This document shows positions 8,646-16,837 of a stretch of 64,000 bases of DNA, one piece after another. The translations under genes were made by a program, and so were the position numbers. Origin of the DNA: Streptomyces sp. NBC_01463 (GTDB lineage Bacteria; Actinomycetota; Actinomycetes; Streptomycetales; Streptomycetaceae); NCBI GenBank assembly GCA_036227345.1, contig CP109468.1, positions 1,550,001-1,614,000 on the forward strand. Reading direction: 5' to 3'. How positions within the stretch are numbered: the stretch's first letter is position 1; each line of letters opens with the position of its first letter. Under the pieces are notes generated by a model, which saw nothing but the letters and a program-made list of their open reading frames with translations, was not told the origin of the DNA and made no database searches.

Positions 8646-8705
8646 CAATTGAGGGAAATTGCTGGCACCCAGTGCCTTGCCAGCTGTCACGGAGTGCCAT
8701 ACGTT
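8646..8705 (+). promoter_or_regulatory. Candidate ccr promoter region
   Basis: The 377-bp gap 8559-8935 holds no gene. The best promoter match is TTGCCA (8677-8682), 17 bp, TACGTT (8700-8705). Directly upstream are two small inverted repeats, CAATT-6-AATTG (8646-8661) and GGCAC-3-GTGCC (8664-8676). These could bind a regulator such as the TetR protein. Transcription from here would leave a leader of about 220 bases. Confidence 0.35.
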
Positions 8706-8935
8706 GAAGTCGTCCGGGCGGCCGGCGTGCTGAGAGACCTTTCGTACGCCGGCTGTCCCCGCAAGCCACGTGCCTGCGCGCCCGGACGCCTGCGTCACAG
8801 GCAAACCCTTCTGCTCCACAGAGCAAGCAGCCGAAGCACCGCCCGCCGAACCGACGGCACACCTCCACACCCGTCACCCCTGTTCTCAGGGACCCCTGAA
8901 GCGTTCCCTCAACGCCGCACCGCCGGAGGCACACC

Positions 8936-10273
8936 GTGAAGGAAATCCTGGACGCGATCCAGTCGCAGGACAGCACCGCCGCAGACTTCGCGGCACTGTC
9001 CATCCCCGAGTCGTACCGCGCGGTGACCGTGCACAAGGACGAGGCCGAGATGTTCTCCGGCGTCGCCAGCCGCGACAAGGACCCCCGCAAGTCCCTCCAC
9101 ATCGAGGACGTGCCGGTGCCCGAGCTCGGCCCGGGCGAGGCGCTGGTGGCGGTCATGGCCAGCTCGGTCAACTACAACTCCGTGTGGACGTCGATCTTCG
9201 AGCCCGTCTCGACCTTCGGCTTCCTGGAGCGGTACGGAAAGCTCAGCGACCTCAGCAAGCGCCACGACCTGCCGTACCACGTCATCGGCTCCGACCTGGC
9301 GGGCGTCGTCCTGCGCACCGGCCCGGGCGTCAACGCCTGGAAGCCCGGTGACGAGGTCGTCGCGCACTGCCTCTCGGTCGAGCTGGAGTCCTCGGACGGC
9401 CACAACGACACGATGCTCGACCCCGAGCAGCGCATCTGGGGCTTCGAGACCAACTTCGGCGGGCTGGCGGAGATCGCCCTCGTCAAGTCCAACCAGCTGA
9501 TGCCGAAGCCGGACCACCTCAGCTGGGAGGAGGCGGCCGCGCCCGGACTGGTCAACTCCACCGCGTACCGCCAGCTCGTCTCCCGCAACGGCGCCGGCAT
9601 GAAGCAGGGCGACAACGTCCTGATCTGGGGCGCGAGCGGCGGACTCGGCTCCTACGCCACGCAGTTCGCGCTGGCCGGCGGTGCCAACCCGATCTGTGTC
9701 GTCTCCAGCGACCAGAAGGCGGAGATCTGCCGGAAGATGGGCGCCGAGGCGATCATCGACCGCAACGCCGAGGGCTACAAGTTCTGGCAGGACGAGCACA
9801 ACCAGGACCCGCGCGAGTGGAAGCGCTTCGGCAAGCGCATCCGCGAACTGACCGGCGGCGAGGACGTGGACATCGTCTTCGAGCACCCGGGCCGCGAGAC
9901 CTTCGGCGCCAGTGTCTACGTGACCCGCAAGGGCGGCACGATCGTCACCTGCGCCTCGACCTCGGGCTACACCCACGAGTACGACAACCGCTACCTGTGG
10001 ATGTCGCTCAAGCGCATCATCGGCTCGCACTTCGCCAACTACCGCGAGGCGTGGGAGGCCAACCGCCTGGTCGCCAAGGGGAAGATCCACCCGACGCTGT
10101 CGAAGGTCTACTCCCTGGAGGACACCGGCCAGGCCGCGTACGACGTGCACCGCAACCGCCACCAGGGCAAGGTCGGCGTCCTGGCGCTGGCGCCCGCCGA
10201 GGGCCTGGGCGTGCGCGACGCGGAGCTGCGCGAGCAGCACATCGACGCCATCAACCGCTTCCGGGACATCTGA
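8936..10273 (+). CDS. ccr: Crotonyl-CoA carboxylase/reductase
   Basis: This is a 445-aa medium-chain dehydrogenase. The family reduces crotonyl-CoA with NADPH while fixing CO2 to give (2S)-ethylmalonyl-CoA; this is the key step of the ethylmalonyl-CoA pathway and a source of butyrate-derived polyketide extender units. Recognisable segments are the N-terminal MKEILDAIQSQD, the SSVNYNSVWTSIFEPV substrate loop, the NADPH fold WGASGGLGSYATQFA near residue 227, and the HPGRETFGASVYVTRKGGT strand. Length and order match Streptomyces Ccr. The start is GTG 8936 with GGAGG 6 bp before. meaA starts 1 bp after its stop codon, so the genes are cotranscribed. Confidence 0.97.
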   Translation: MKEILDAIQSQDSTAADFAALSIPESYRAVTVHKDEAEMFSGVASRDKDPRKSLHIEDVPVPELGPGEALVAVMASSVNYNSVWTSIFEPVSTFGFLERYGKLSDLSKRHDLPYHVIGSDLAGVVLRTGPGVNAWKPGDEVVAHCLSVELESSDGHNDTMLDPEQRIWGFETNFGGLAEIALVKSNQLMPKPDHLSWEEAAAPGLVNSTAYRQLVSRNGAGMKQGDNVLIWGASGGLGSYATQFALAGGANPICVVSSDQKAEICRKMGAEAIIDRNAEGYKFWQDEHNQDPREWKRFGKRIRELTGGEDVDIVFEHPGRETFGASVYVTRKGGTIVTCASTSGYTHEYDNRYLWMSLKRIIGSHFANYREAWEANRLVAKGKIHPTLSKVYSLEDTGQAAYDVHRNRHQGKVGVLALAPAEGLGVRDAELREQHIDAINRFRDI

Positions 10274-10274
10274 C

Positions 10275-12287
10275 ATGACCGGCCGTCAGAAGGACCGCCC
10301 CTGGCTCATGCGGACGTACGCCGGTCACTCGACCGCCGAGGCGTCCAACGAGCTCTACCGGCGCAACCTCGCCAAGGGCCAGACCGGTCTCTCGGTCGCC
10401 TTCGACCTTCCGACCCAGACCGGTTACGACCCCGACCACATCCTCGCCCGCGGCGAGGTCGGCCGGGTCGGCGTGCCCGTCTCGCACCTCGGCGACATGC
10501 GCCGGCTGTTCCAGGACATCCCCCTGGAGCAGATGAACACCTCGATGACGATCAACGCCACCGCGATGTGGCTGCTGGCGCTGTACCAGGTGGTCGCGGA
10601 GGAGCAGGGCGCCGACGCGGACAAGCTGCAGGGCACCACGCAGAACGACATCGTCAAGGAGTACCTCTCGCGCGGGACGCACGTCTTCCCGCCGGGGCCC
10701 TCGCTGCGGCTGACCACCGACATGATCACGTACACGGTCAACCGCATCCCGAAGTGGAACCCGATCAACATCTGCAGCTATCACCTGCAGGAGGCCGGGG
10801 CCACTCCGGTCCAGGAGATCGCGTACGCCATGTCGACGGCCATCGCCGTGCTCGACGCGGTCCGCGACTCCGGACAGGTGCCCGAGGAGAAGTTCGGCGA
10901 CGTGGTCGCACGGATCTCCTTCTTCGTGAACGCGGGTGTCCGCTTCATCGAGGAGATGTGCAAGATGCGCGCCTTCGGCCGCATCTGGGACCGCGTCACC
11001 CGCGAGCGCTACGGCATCACGAACGCCAAGCAGCGGCGCTTCCGCTACGGCGTGCAGGTCAACTCGCTCGGGCTGACCGAGGCGCAGCCGGAGAACAACG
11101 TCCAGCGCATCGTGCTGGAGATGCTGGCCGTCACCCTCTCCAAGGACGCCCGCGCCCGCGCCGTGCAGCTGCCCGCCTGGAACGAGGCGCTGGGGCTCCC
11201 CCGGCCCTGGGACCAGCAGTGGTCGCTGCGCATCCAGCAGGTCCTCGCCCACGAGAGCGACCTGCTGGAGTACGAGGACATCTTCGCCGGGTCCCACGTC
11301 ATCGAGGCCAAGGTCGACGAGCTGATCACCGACTCGCTCGCCGAGATGGACCGGATCGAGCAGATGGGCGGCGCGATGGCGGCCGTCGAGTCCGGCTACC
11401 TGAAGTCCGAGCTGGTCTCCTCGCACGCCGCCCGGCGCGCCCGGATCGAGGGCGGCGAGGAGAAGATCGTCGGCGTCAACATCTACGGGACGACCGAGCC
11501 CAACCCGCTCACGGCCGACCTCGACGGCGCGATCATGACGGTCGACCCGGCGAACGAGGCCAAGGTCGTCGCCGCGCTCCACGAGTGGCGCGACAACCGC
11601 GACGAGCCCCGCGCCACCGAGGCTCTGGCCGCGCTGAAGAAGGCCGCCGCGGGCACCGAGAACATGATGGAGGCCACCGTCGAGTGCGCCCGCGCGGGTG
11701 TCACCACCGGCGAGTGGTCCTGGGCGCTGCGCGACGTCTTCGGCGAGTTCCGGGCACCGACCGGGGTCTCATCGGCCCCGGTCGCGGTGACGGCCGAGGC
11801 GGGCACCCCGCTGGCGCTCGTCCGCGAGAAGGTCGCCAGGACCGCCGAGGACCTGGGCGCGGGCCGGCTGCGGCTGCTGGTCGGCAAGCCCGGCCTGGAC
11901 GGGCACTCCAACGGCGCCGAGCAGATCGCCGTGCGCGCGCGCGACGCCGGCTTCGAGGTCGTCTACCAGGGCATCCGCCTGACGCCCGAGCAGATCGTCT
12001 CGGCCGCCGTCGCCGAGGACGTGCACTGCGTCGGCCTGTCGATCCTGTCCGGTTCGCACGCCGAGCTGGTCCCGGACGTACTGACCCGCCTGCGCCGCAC
12101 CGGCGCCGGCGACATCCCGGTGATCGCGGGCGGGATCATTCCGCCCGCCGACGCCGAGGCCCTGATCAAGGCCGGTGTCGCCGCCGTATTCACCCCGAAG
12201 GACTTCGGTATCACGGAGATCATCGGCCGTATCGTCGACGAGATCCGGAAAGCGAACAAGCTCGACCCTCTGGAGGTCCCCGCATGA
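10275..12287 (+). CDS. meaA: Ethylmalonyl-CoA mutase (MeaA)
   Basis: This 670-aa adenosylcobalamin-dependent mutase converts (2R)-ethylmalonyl-CoA to methylsuccinyl-CoA. The N-terminal TIM-barrel (about residues 1-510) contains RTYAGHSTAEASNELY, GLSVAFDLPTQTGYDPDH and NICSYHLQEAG. The C-terminal B12 domain has the base-off signature D542-x-H544-x-x-G547 followed by the GLSILSGSH loop. The single-chain form with both domains is typical of MeaA-type enzymes and differs from the two-subunit methylmalonyl-CoA mutase. Its stop overlaps the ATG of the lyase gene (ATGA). Confidence 0.96.
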   Translation: MTGRQKDRPWLMRTYAGHSTAEASNELYRRNLAKGQTGLSVAFDLPTQTGYDPDHILARGEVGRVGVPVSHLGDMRRLFQDIPLEQMNTSMTINATAMWLLALYQVVAEEQGADADKLQGTTQNDIVKEYLSRGTHVFPPGPSLRLTTDMITYTVNRIPKWNPINICSYHLQEAGATPVQEIAYAMSTAIAVLDAVRDSGQVPEEKFGDVVARISFFVNAGVRFIEEMCKMRAFGRIWDRVTRERYGITNAKQRRFRYGVQVNSLGLTEAQPENNVQRIVLEMLAVTLSKDARARAVQLPAWNEALGLPRPWDQQWSLRIQQVLAHESDLLEYEDIFAGSHVIEAKVDELITDSLAEMDRIEQMGGAMAAVESGYLKSELVSSHAARRARIEGGEEKIVGVNIYGTTEPNPLTADLDGAIMTVDPANEAKVVAALHEWRDNRDEPRATEALAALKKAAAGTENMMEATVECARAGVTTGEWSWALRDVFGEFRAPTGVSSAPVAVTAEAGTPLALVREKVARTAEDLGAGRLRLLVGKPGLDGHSNGAEQIAVRARDAGFEVVYQGIRLTPEQIVSAAVAEDVHCVGLSILSGSHAELVPDVLTRLRRTGAGDIPVIAGGIIPPADAEALIKAGVAAVFTPKDFGITEIIGRIVDEIRKANKLDPLEVPA

Positions 12288-13249
12288 CCACGCCCGTGAA
12301 CCGCCTGCGTCCCCGTCGCTCCTGTCTGGCTGTGCCCGGGTCCAACCCGCGGTTCCTGGAGAAGGCCCAGGGCCTCCCGGCCGACCAGGTCTTCCTCGAC
12401 CTGGAGGACGCCTGCGCGCCGCTCGCCAAGGAGGGCGCCCGGCACCACATCGTCGACGCGCTGAACAACGGCGACTGGACGGGCAAGACCCGGGTCGTGC
12501 GGGTCAACGACTGGACGACGCACTGGACGTACCGCGACGTCATCACGGTCGTCGAGGGCGCGGGGCCCAACCTCGACTGCATCATGCTGCCGAAGGTCCA
12601 GGACGCCCAGCAGGTCGTCGCGCTGGACCTGCTGCTCACCCAGATCGAGAAGACGATGGGCTTCGAGGTCGGGAAGATCGGCATCGAGGCGCAGATCGAG
12701 AACGCCAAGGGCCTCGTCAACATCGACGACATCGCGGCCGCCTCGCCGCGCCTGGAGACCCTGATCTTCGGCCCGGCCGACTTCATGGCCTCGATCAACA
12801 TGAAGACCCTGGTCGTCGGCCAGCAGCCGCCCGGCTACGGCGCGGACGCGTACCACTACATCCTGATGCGCATCCTGATGGCGGCCCGTACGCACGACCT
12901 CCAGGCGATCGACGGACCGTTCCTCCAGATCCGCGACGTGGACGCGTACCGCGAGGTCGCCGGCCGTGCCGCGGCGCTCGGCTTCGACGGCAAGTGGGTG
13001 CTGCACCCCGGTCAGGTCGACGCGGCCAACGAGGTGTTCTCGCCCTCGCAGGAGGACTACGACCACGCCGAACTCATCCTCGACGCGTACGACTGGTGCA
13101 CCTCCGAGGAGGGCGGCAAGAAGGGCTCCGCGATGCTCGGCGACGAGATGATCGACGAGGCCAGCCGCAAGATGGCCCTGGTCATCGCGGGCAAGGGGCG
13201 CGCGGCCGGCATGCAGCGCACCTCCAAGTTCGAAGCCCCGGAGGCCTGA
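12284..13249 (+). CDS. CoA ester lyase (beta-methylmalyl-CoA/malyl-CoA lyase type)
   Basis: This 321-aa enzyme belongs to the citrate-lyase beta/malyl-CoA lyase family. In the ethylmalonyl-CoA pathway this enzyme splits beta-methylmalyl-CoA into glyoxylate and propionyl-CoA. Visible features are RSCLAVPGSNPRFLEKA, the metal-binding LDLEDAC, MLPKVQ, the catalytic region IGIEAQIENAKGLVNI, the GPADFMASI loop and the WVLHPGQVDAANEVF segment. The start ATG overlaps the meaA stop. The MaoC hydratase gene begins 2 bp after its stop. The specificity is assigned from operon context. Confidence 0.92.
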   Translation: MTTPVNRLRPRRSCLAVPGSNPRFLEKAQGLPADQVFLDLEDACAPLAKEGARHHIVDALNNGDWTGKTRVVRVNDWTTHWTYRDVITVVEGAGPNLDCIMLPKVQDAQQVVALDLLLTQIEKTMGFEVGKIGIEAQIENAKGLVNIDDIAAASPRLETLIFGPADFMASINMKTLVVGQQPPGYGADAYHYILMRILMAARTHDLQAIDGPFLQIRDVDAYREVAGRAAALGFDGKWVLHPGQVDAANEVFSPSQEDYDHAELILDAYDWCTSEEGGKKGSAMLGDEMIDEASRKMALVIAGKGRAAGMQRTSKFEAPEA

Positions 13250-13251
13250 TC

Positions 13252-13779
13252 ATGCAGTTCGGACGCACGTACGAGGAATTCGAGATCGGTGCCGTCTACA
13301 AGCACTGGCCCGGGAAGACCGTCACCGAATACGACGACCACCTCTTCTGCCTGCTGACCATGAATCATCACCCGCTGCACATGGACAGCAACTACGCGGA
13401 GAAGACGACCGACTTCGGCAAGAACGTCGTCGTCGGCAACTACATCTACTCGCTGCTGCTCGGGATGTCGGTGCCGGACGTCTCCGGAAAGGCGATCGCC
13501 AACCTGGAGGTCGAGTCGCTGAAGCACGTGGCGCCGACCTTCCACGGCGACACCGTCTACGGCGAGACGACCGTTCTGGACAAGACCCCGTCAAAGTCCA
13601 AGAGCGACCGCGGAATCGTTTATGTGGAGACCAAGGGTTACAAGCAGGACGGCACGCTGATCTGCGTGTTCCGCCGCAAGGTCATGGTCCCCACGGAGAC
13701 GTACATCAAGCAGCGCGGCGGCGAGCAGCCCGGCCGCCCGGAGCTGAAGCAGCCTTCGCAGAAGAACGTGGAGAAGTAG
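13252..13779 (+). CDS. MaoC-family hydratase (mesaconyl-CoA hydratase)
   Basis: This 175-aa single hot-dog-fold protein has the MaoC hydratase signature (FCLLTMNHHPLHMDSNYA, with the D/H catalytic region, and VVVGNYIYSLLLGMSV). Between the lyase and an acyl-CoA dehydrogenase it most likely hydrates mesaconyl-C1-CoA to beta-methylmalyl-CoA. Some mesaconyl-CoA hydratases have two hot-dog domains in one chain; this one has one and probably dimerises. The start ATG 13252 lies two bases after the lyase stop, and the acyl-CoA dehydrogenase ATG follows its stop by two bases. Confidence 0.9.
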   Translation: MQFGRTYEEFEIGAVYKHWPGKTVTEYDDHLFCLLTMNHHPLHMDSNYAEKTTDFGKNVVVGNYIYSLLLGMSVPDVSGKAIANLEVESLKHVAPTFHGDTVYGETTVLDKTPSKSKSDRGIVYVETKGYKQDGTLICVFRRKVMVPTETYIKQRGGEQPGRPELKQPSQKNVEK

Positions 13780-13781
13780 CC

Positions 13782-14987
13782 ATGACGCGACTCGCCCAGA
13801 CGGCCGGACTCAACGACGTCCAGCAGGAAATCCTCTCCACGGTCCGGGATTTCGTCGACAAGGAGATCATTCCGGTCGCGACGCAGCTGGAGCACCGCGA
13901 CGAGTACCCGGCGGAGATCGTCGAGGGACTCAAGGAACTCGGCCTGTTCGGGCTGATGATTCCCGAGGAGTACGGGGGCCTGGGTGAGTCGCTTCTCACA
14001 TACGCGCTGTGCGTGGAGGAAATCGCCCGCGGCTGGATGAGCGTGTCGGGAATCATCAACACGCACTTCATCGTGGCGTACATGCTCAAGCAGCACGGCA
14101 CGCAGGAGCAGAAGGACACCTTCCTGCCGCGGATGGCGCTGGGTGAGGTGCGCGGCGCGTTCTCGATGTCCGAGCCGGCACTGGGCTCCGACGTCGCGGC
14201 GATCACCTCCAAGGGCGTGAAGGACGGCGACGAGTACGTCCTGAACGGCCAGAAGATGTGGCTGACCAACGGTGGCACGTCCACCCTCGTCGCCGTTCTG
14301 TGCCGGAGTGACGAAGGCCACCCCGAGGGCACACCCCCGCACAAGTCGATGACGACCTTCCTGGTGGAGAAGGAGCCCGGATTCGGCGAGGTGCGGCCGG
14401 GCCTCACCATCCCCGGGAAGATCGACAAGATGGGCTACAAGGGGGTCGACACCACCGAGCTCATCATGGACGGACTGCGCATTCCGGCCAATCGTGTCCT
14501 GGGCGGCACCACGGGCCGAGGGTTTTACCAAATGATGGACGGAGTGGAGGTCGGCCGGGTAAATGTGGCTGCGCGTGGCTGCGGCGTCGCACAGCGTGCA
14601 TTCGAACTGGGCGTTTCCTACGCACAGCAGCGCCACACCTTCGGAAAGCCGATCGCCCAGCACCAGGCCATCCAGTTCAAGCTGGCCGAAATGGCCACCA
14701 AGGTCGAGGCCGCCCATGCGATGATGGTAAATGCAGCGCGCAAAAAGGACTCCGGGGAACGAAACGACCTGGAGGCAGGGATGGCGAAGTACCTCGCCTC
14801 CGAGTACTGCAAGGAAGTCGTCGAGGACGCCTTCCGTATCCACGGCGGTTACGGCTTCTCCAAGGAGTACGAGATCGAGCGCCTCTACCGCGAGGCCCCG
14901 ATGCTGCTGATCGGTGAAGGTACCGCCGAGATCCAGAAAATGATCATCGGGCGCCGACTGCTTGAGGAGTACCGTTTCCAGGGTTGA
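13782..14987 (+). CDS. Acyl-CoA dehydrogenase, probable methylsuccinyl-CoA dehydrogenase
   Basis: This 401-aa flavoprotein has the three acyl-CoA dehydrogenase domains. Visible segments are the FAD motif AFSMSEPALGSDVAAI, the MWLTNGG strand, RQHTFGKPIAQHQ-like substrate residues (QQRHTFGKPIAQHQA), and the C-terminal signature RLYREAPMLLIGEGTAEIQ. In this operon it should oxidise (2S)-methylsuccinyl-CoA to mesaconyl-CoA. It is much shorter than proteobacterial methylsuccinyl-CoA dehydrogenases, which have an N-terminal extension as far as I recall, so the specificity is inferred from position. Codons in the second half (about 14450-14800) use more A/T-ending triplets than the neighbours. Confidence 0.9.
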   Translation: MTRLAQTAGLNDVQQEILSTVRDFVDKEIIPVATQLEHRDEYPAEIVEGLKELGLFGLMIPEEYGGLGESLLTYALCVEEIARGWMSVSGIINTHFIVAYMLKQHGTQEQKDTFLPRMALGEVRGAFSMSEPALGSDVAAITSKGVKDGDEYVLNGQKMWLTNGGTSTLVAVLCRSDEGHPEGTPPHKSMTTFLVEKEPGFGEVRPGLTIPGKIDKMGYKGVDTTELIMDGLRIPANRVLGGTTGRGFYQMMDGVEVGRVNVAARGCGVAQRAFELGVSYAQQRHTFGKPIAQHQAIQFKLAEMATKVEAAHAMMVNAARKKDSGERNDLEAGMAKYLASEYCKEVVEDAFRIHGGYGFSKEYEIERLYREAPMLLIGEGTAEIQKMIIGRRLLEEYRFQG

Positions 14988-15077
14988 TTGTCCCTTTCGA
15001 GGTGATTTTACCGCGAAGAAGATCACACCCTGTCATCCTCATCCGGTGCCTTCCAGACGTCCGACTCGGCTGCTGGC

Positions 15078-15106
15078 TTGCCCAGTTGCGGTCCGCAACC
15101 GATAAC
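15078..15106 (+). promoter_or_regulatory. Candidate psd-pssA promoter with palindromic spacer
   Basis: TTGCCC (15078-15083) and GATAAC (15101-15106) are separated by 17 bp. Inside the spacer is a perfect palindrome, GTTGCGG-T-CCGCAAC (15085-15099), placed where a repressor would compete with RNA polymerase. It suggests that the phospholipid genes can be transcribed separately from the ccr operon. The rest of the 180-bp gap holds no gene. Confidence 0.4.
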
Positions 15107-15167
15107 ATCGCCGGAAAGCCGCCGTCCCCCGTTGCCAGCGCGGCCTCATCCGCTACGAAGGTCATCC

Positions 15168-15815
15168 ATGCCCGACAGCCATACCTCTGCCACACGCGGC
15201 GGGGTCCGCATCGCACGCGGAGCTTCGCCGTGGCTCCTGCCGACCGTCGCCACCGCCGCACTCAGCCTGACCCGGGCCCGCAGGTCCGGGCGCTGGGCGG
15301 CGGTAGCCGTGCCCACCACCGCGCTCGCGGCGGGCATGCTGTGGTTTTTCCGCGACCCCGAGCGCGAGATCACCCAGGGTCGCGTCATCTCACCGGCCGA
15401 CGGCGTGGTGCAGAGCATCATGCCGTGGAAGGACGGGCGTACCCGCGTCGCGATCTTCATGAGCCCGCTGAACGTCCACGTGAACCGCGCCCCCCTGGCC
15501 GGCACCGTGACGTCGGTCGAGCACATCCCCGGTGGGTTCGTCCCGGCGTTCAACAAGGAGAGCGAGAACAACGAGCGCGTTGTCTGGCACTTCGACACCG
15601 AGCTCGGGGACATCGAGATGGTGCAGATCGCCGGAGCCGTCGCCCGCCGCATCGTTCCCTACCTTCCGCAGGGGACGAAGGTCGCGCAGGGCGAACGCAT
15701 CGGTCTGATCCGCTTCGGCTCGCGTGTCGACATCTACCTTCCGGAAGGTGTGGACGTCGCGGTCGAGGTCGGCCAGGCCACCACCGCGGGGGTGACTCGC
15801 ATTGACCGTGATTGA
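15168..15815 (+). CDS. psd: Phosphatidylserine decarboxylase proenzyme (short form)
   Basis: This 215-aa protein makes phosphatidylethanolamine from phosphatidylserine at the membrane. An N-terminal hydrophobic segment is followed by WFFRDPER, SPADGVVQ, MSPLNVHVNR and the self-cleavage site GS at residues 184-185 (RFGSRVD). There the Ser becomes the pyruvoyl group. The length fits the short archaeal/actinobacterial class. The start ATG 15168 follows GAAGG at about 15156. The end overlaps the start of pssA, so the two steps of phosphatidylethanolamine synthesis are translationally coupled. Confidence 0.93.
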   Translation: MPDSHTSATRGGVRIARGASPWLLPTVATAALSLTRARRSGRWAAVAVPTTALAAGMLWFFRDPEREITQGRVISPADGVVQSIMPWKDGRTRVAIFMSPLNVHVNRAPLAGTVTSVEHIPGGFVPAFNKESENNERVVWHFDTELGDIEMVQIAGAVARRIVPYLPQGTKVAQGERIGLIRFGSRVDIYLPEGVDVAVEVGQATTAGVTRIDRD

Positions 15816-16656
15816 TCCCGATACACAGGCCGGCTGGGTGCCGGAGGCCGAGGCGGAGGACGACGCCGAGGACATGCCGCTCTCCATGCGGCTGTCGATA
15901 GCGGACACCCTCACCCTCGGTAACGCCACGTGCGGATTCATGGCGGTGTACTTCACCACCACCGGAATCCTCATCCCGCACCTGACGGGCAGCGACGAGA
16001 GCGGCATGGCCCGGCACTCCGCGGCCACCGCCGTGATCCTCATGCTCATGGCCGCCATCTTCGACCTGTTCGACGGACTCGTGGCCCGCAAACTGCGCTC
16101 GTCGCCGATGGGTGCCGAGCTGGACAACCTCTCGGACCTGGTCAGCTTCGGGCTCGCCCCGGCCTACTTCGTGCTCGTCTACGGCATGGTCGCGGACGAC
16201 GCACACCAGCGGGTCTCGGCGCTCGCCGCGATCGTGGTCCTGCTGGCGGTGGTCCTCAGGCTGGCGAGATTCTCCTGCGTGACCTTGAAGGACGGCATGT
16301 TCCAGGGCATGCCGAGCCCCTTCGGAGCGCTCACGGTCATCTCGATCGTGCTCCTGGAGCTGCCCTTCGTGCCGACGCTGCTCGCGATCATCGGAGTGGC
16401 GTGGCTGATGGTCAGCCGGGTCGAGTACCCCAAGCCGCGAGGTGTCCTCGCGGTGGCGATGCTCGGCTGGATCGTGGCCGCGATGGGGCTGCTGGCCGGA
16501 TGGGCCTTCGACGCCCCCGGCGGTCAGCTGCTCCTCCAGACCGGCTGCGCGCTCCAGGTGGTCCTGGGAGCGGTCATCCCGCTCTTCGCGACCGCCCGCC
16601 GGGTGAACAGCTTCCGCGACAACCGGCGCGAGGCACGGGCAGCACAGCTGCCGTAG
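15802..16656 (+). CDS. pssA: CDP-diacylglycerol-serine O-phosphatidyltransferase
   Basis: This 284-aa membrane enzyme makes phosphatidylserine from CDP-diacylglycerol and serine. The CDP-alcohol phosphotransferase signature D-x2-D-G-x2-A-R-x8-G-x3-D-x3-D is intact (DLFDGLVARKL then GAELDNLSD, near residues 93-117), with about seven hydrophobic spans around it. The start is uncertain: TTG 15802 follows a GGGGGTGA, and GTG 15808 is two codons later; both overlap the end of psd. A strong hairpin terminator closes the operon. Confidence 0.93.
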   Translation: MTVIDPDTQAGWVPEAEAEDDAEDMPLSMRLSIADTLTLGNATCGFMAVYFTTTGILIPHLTGSDESGMARHSAATAVILMLMAAIFDLFDGLVARKLRSSPMGAELDNLSDLVSFGLAPAYFVLVYGMVADDAHQRVSALAAIVVLLAVVLRLARFSCVTLKDGMFQGMPSPFGALTVISIVLLELPFVPTLLAIIGVAWLMVSRVEYPKPRGVLAVAMLGWIVAAMGLLAGWAFDAPGGQLLLQTGCALQVVLGAVIPLFATARRVNSFRDNRREARAAQLP

Positions 16657-16673
16657 CCGCACAGCACAGCAGG

Positions 16674-16711
16674 ACGAGGGCCCGGATGCTCCCCGGCATC
16701 CGGGCCCTCGT
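16674..16711. terminator. Strong hairpin terminator after pssA
   Basis: Perfect 16-bp arms (16674-16689 and 16696-16711) enclose a 6-base loop, 18 bp after the pssA stop. It has no T-tract. It closes the ccr-to-pssA transcript. Confidence 0.85.
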
Positions 16712-16837
16712 GCGTCCGGAACCGGCTCCCCGCATCCACCCGTACGGGAACTTCTCCCCTGCCGTGCCGGACCCGGCGGTACGGTGCCGAGGGGGCCGGC
16801 CGGGACGTGGCGGGCCCGGGGAGGGGTACCGCCGCGG

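Noticed and set aside
10568..12283. Upstream extension of the CoA-ester lyase frame through meaA
   Set aside because: The extension reads as low-complexity Arg/Gly/Ala text; the lyase starts at ATG 12284 with an ATGA overlap.
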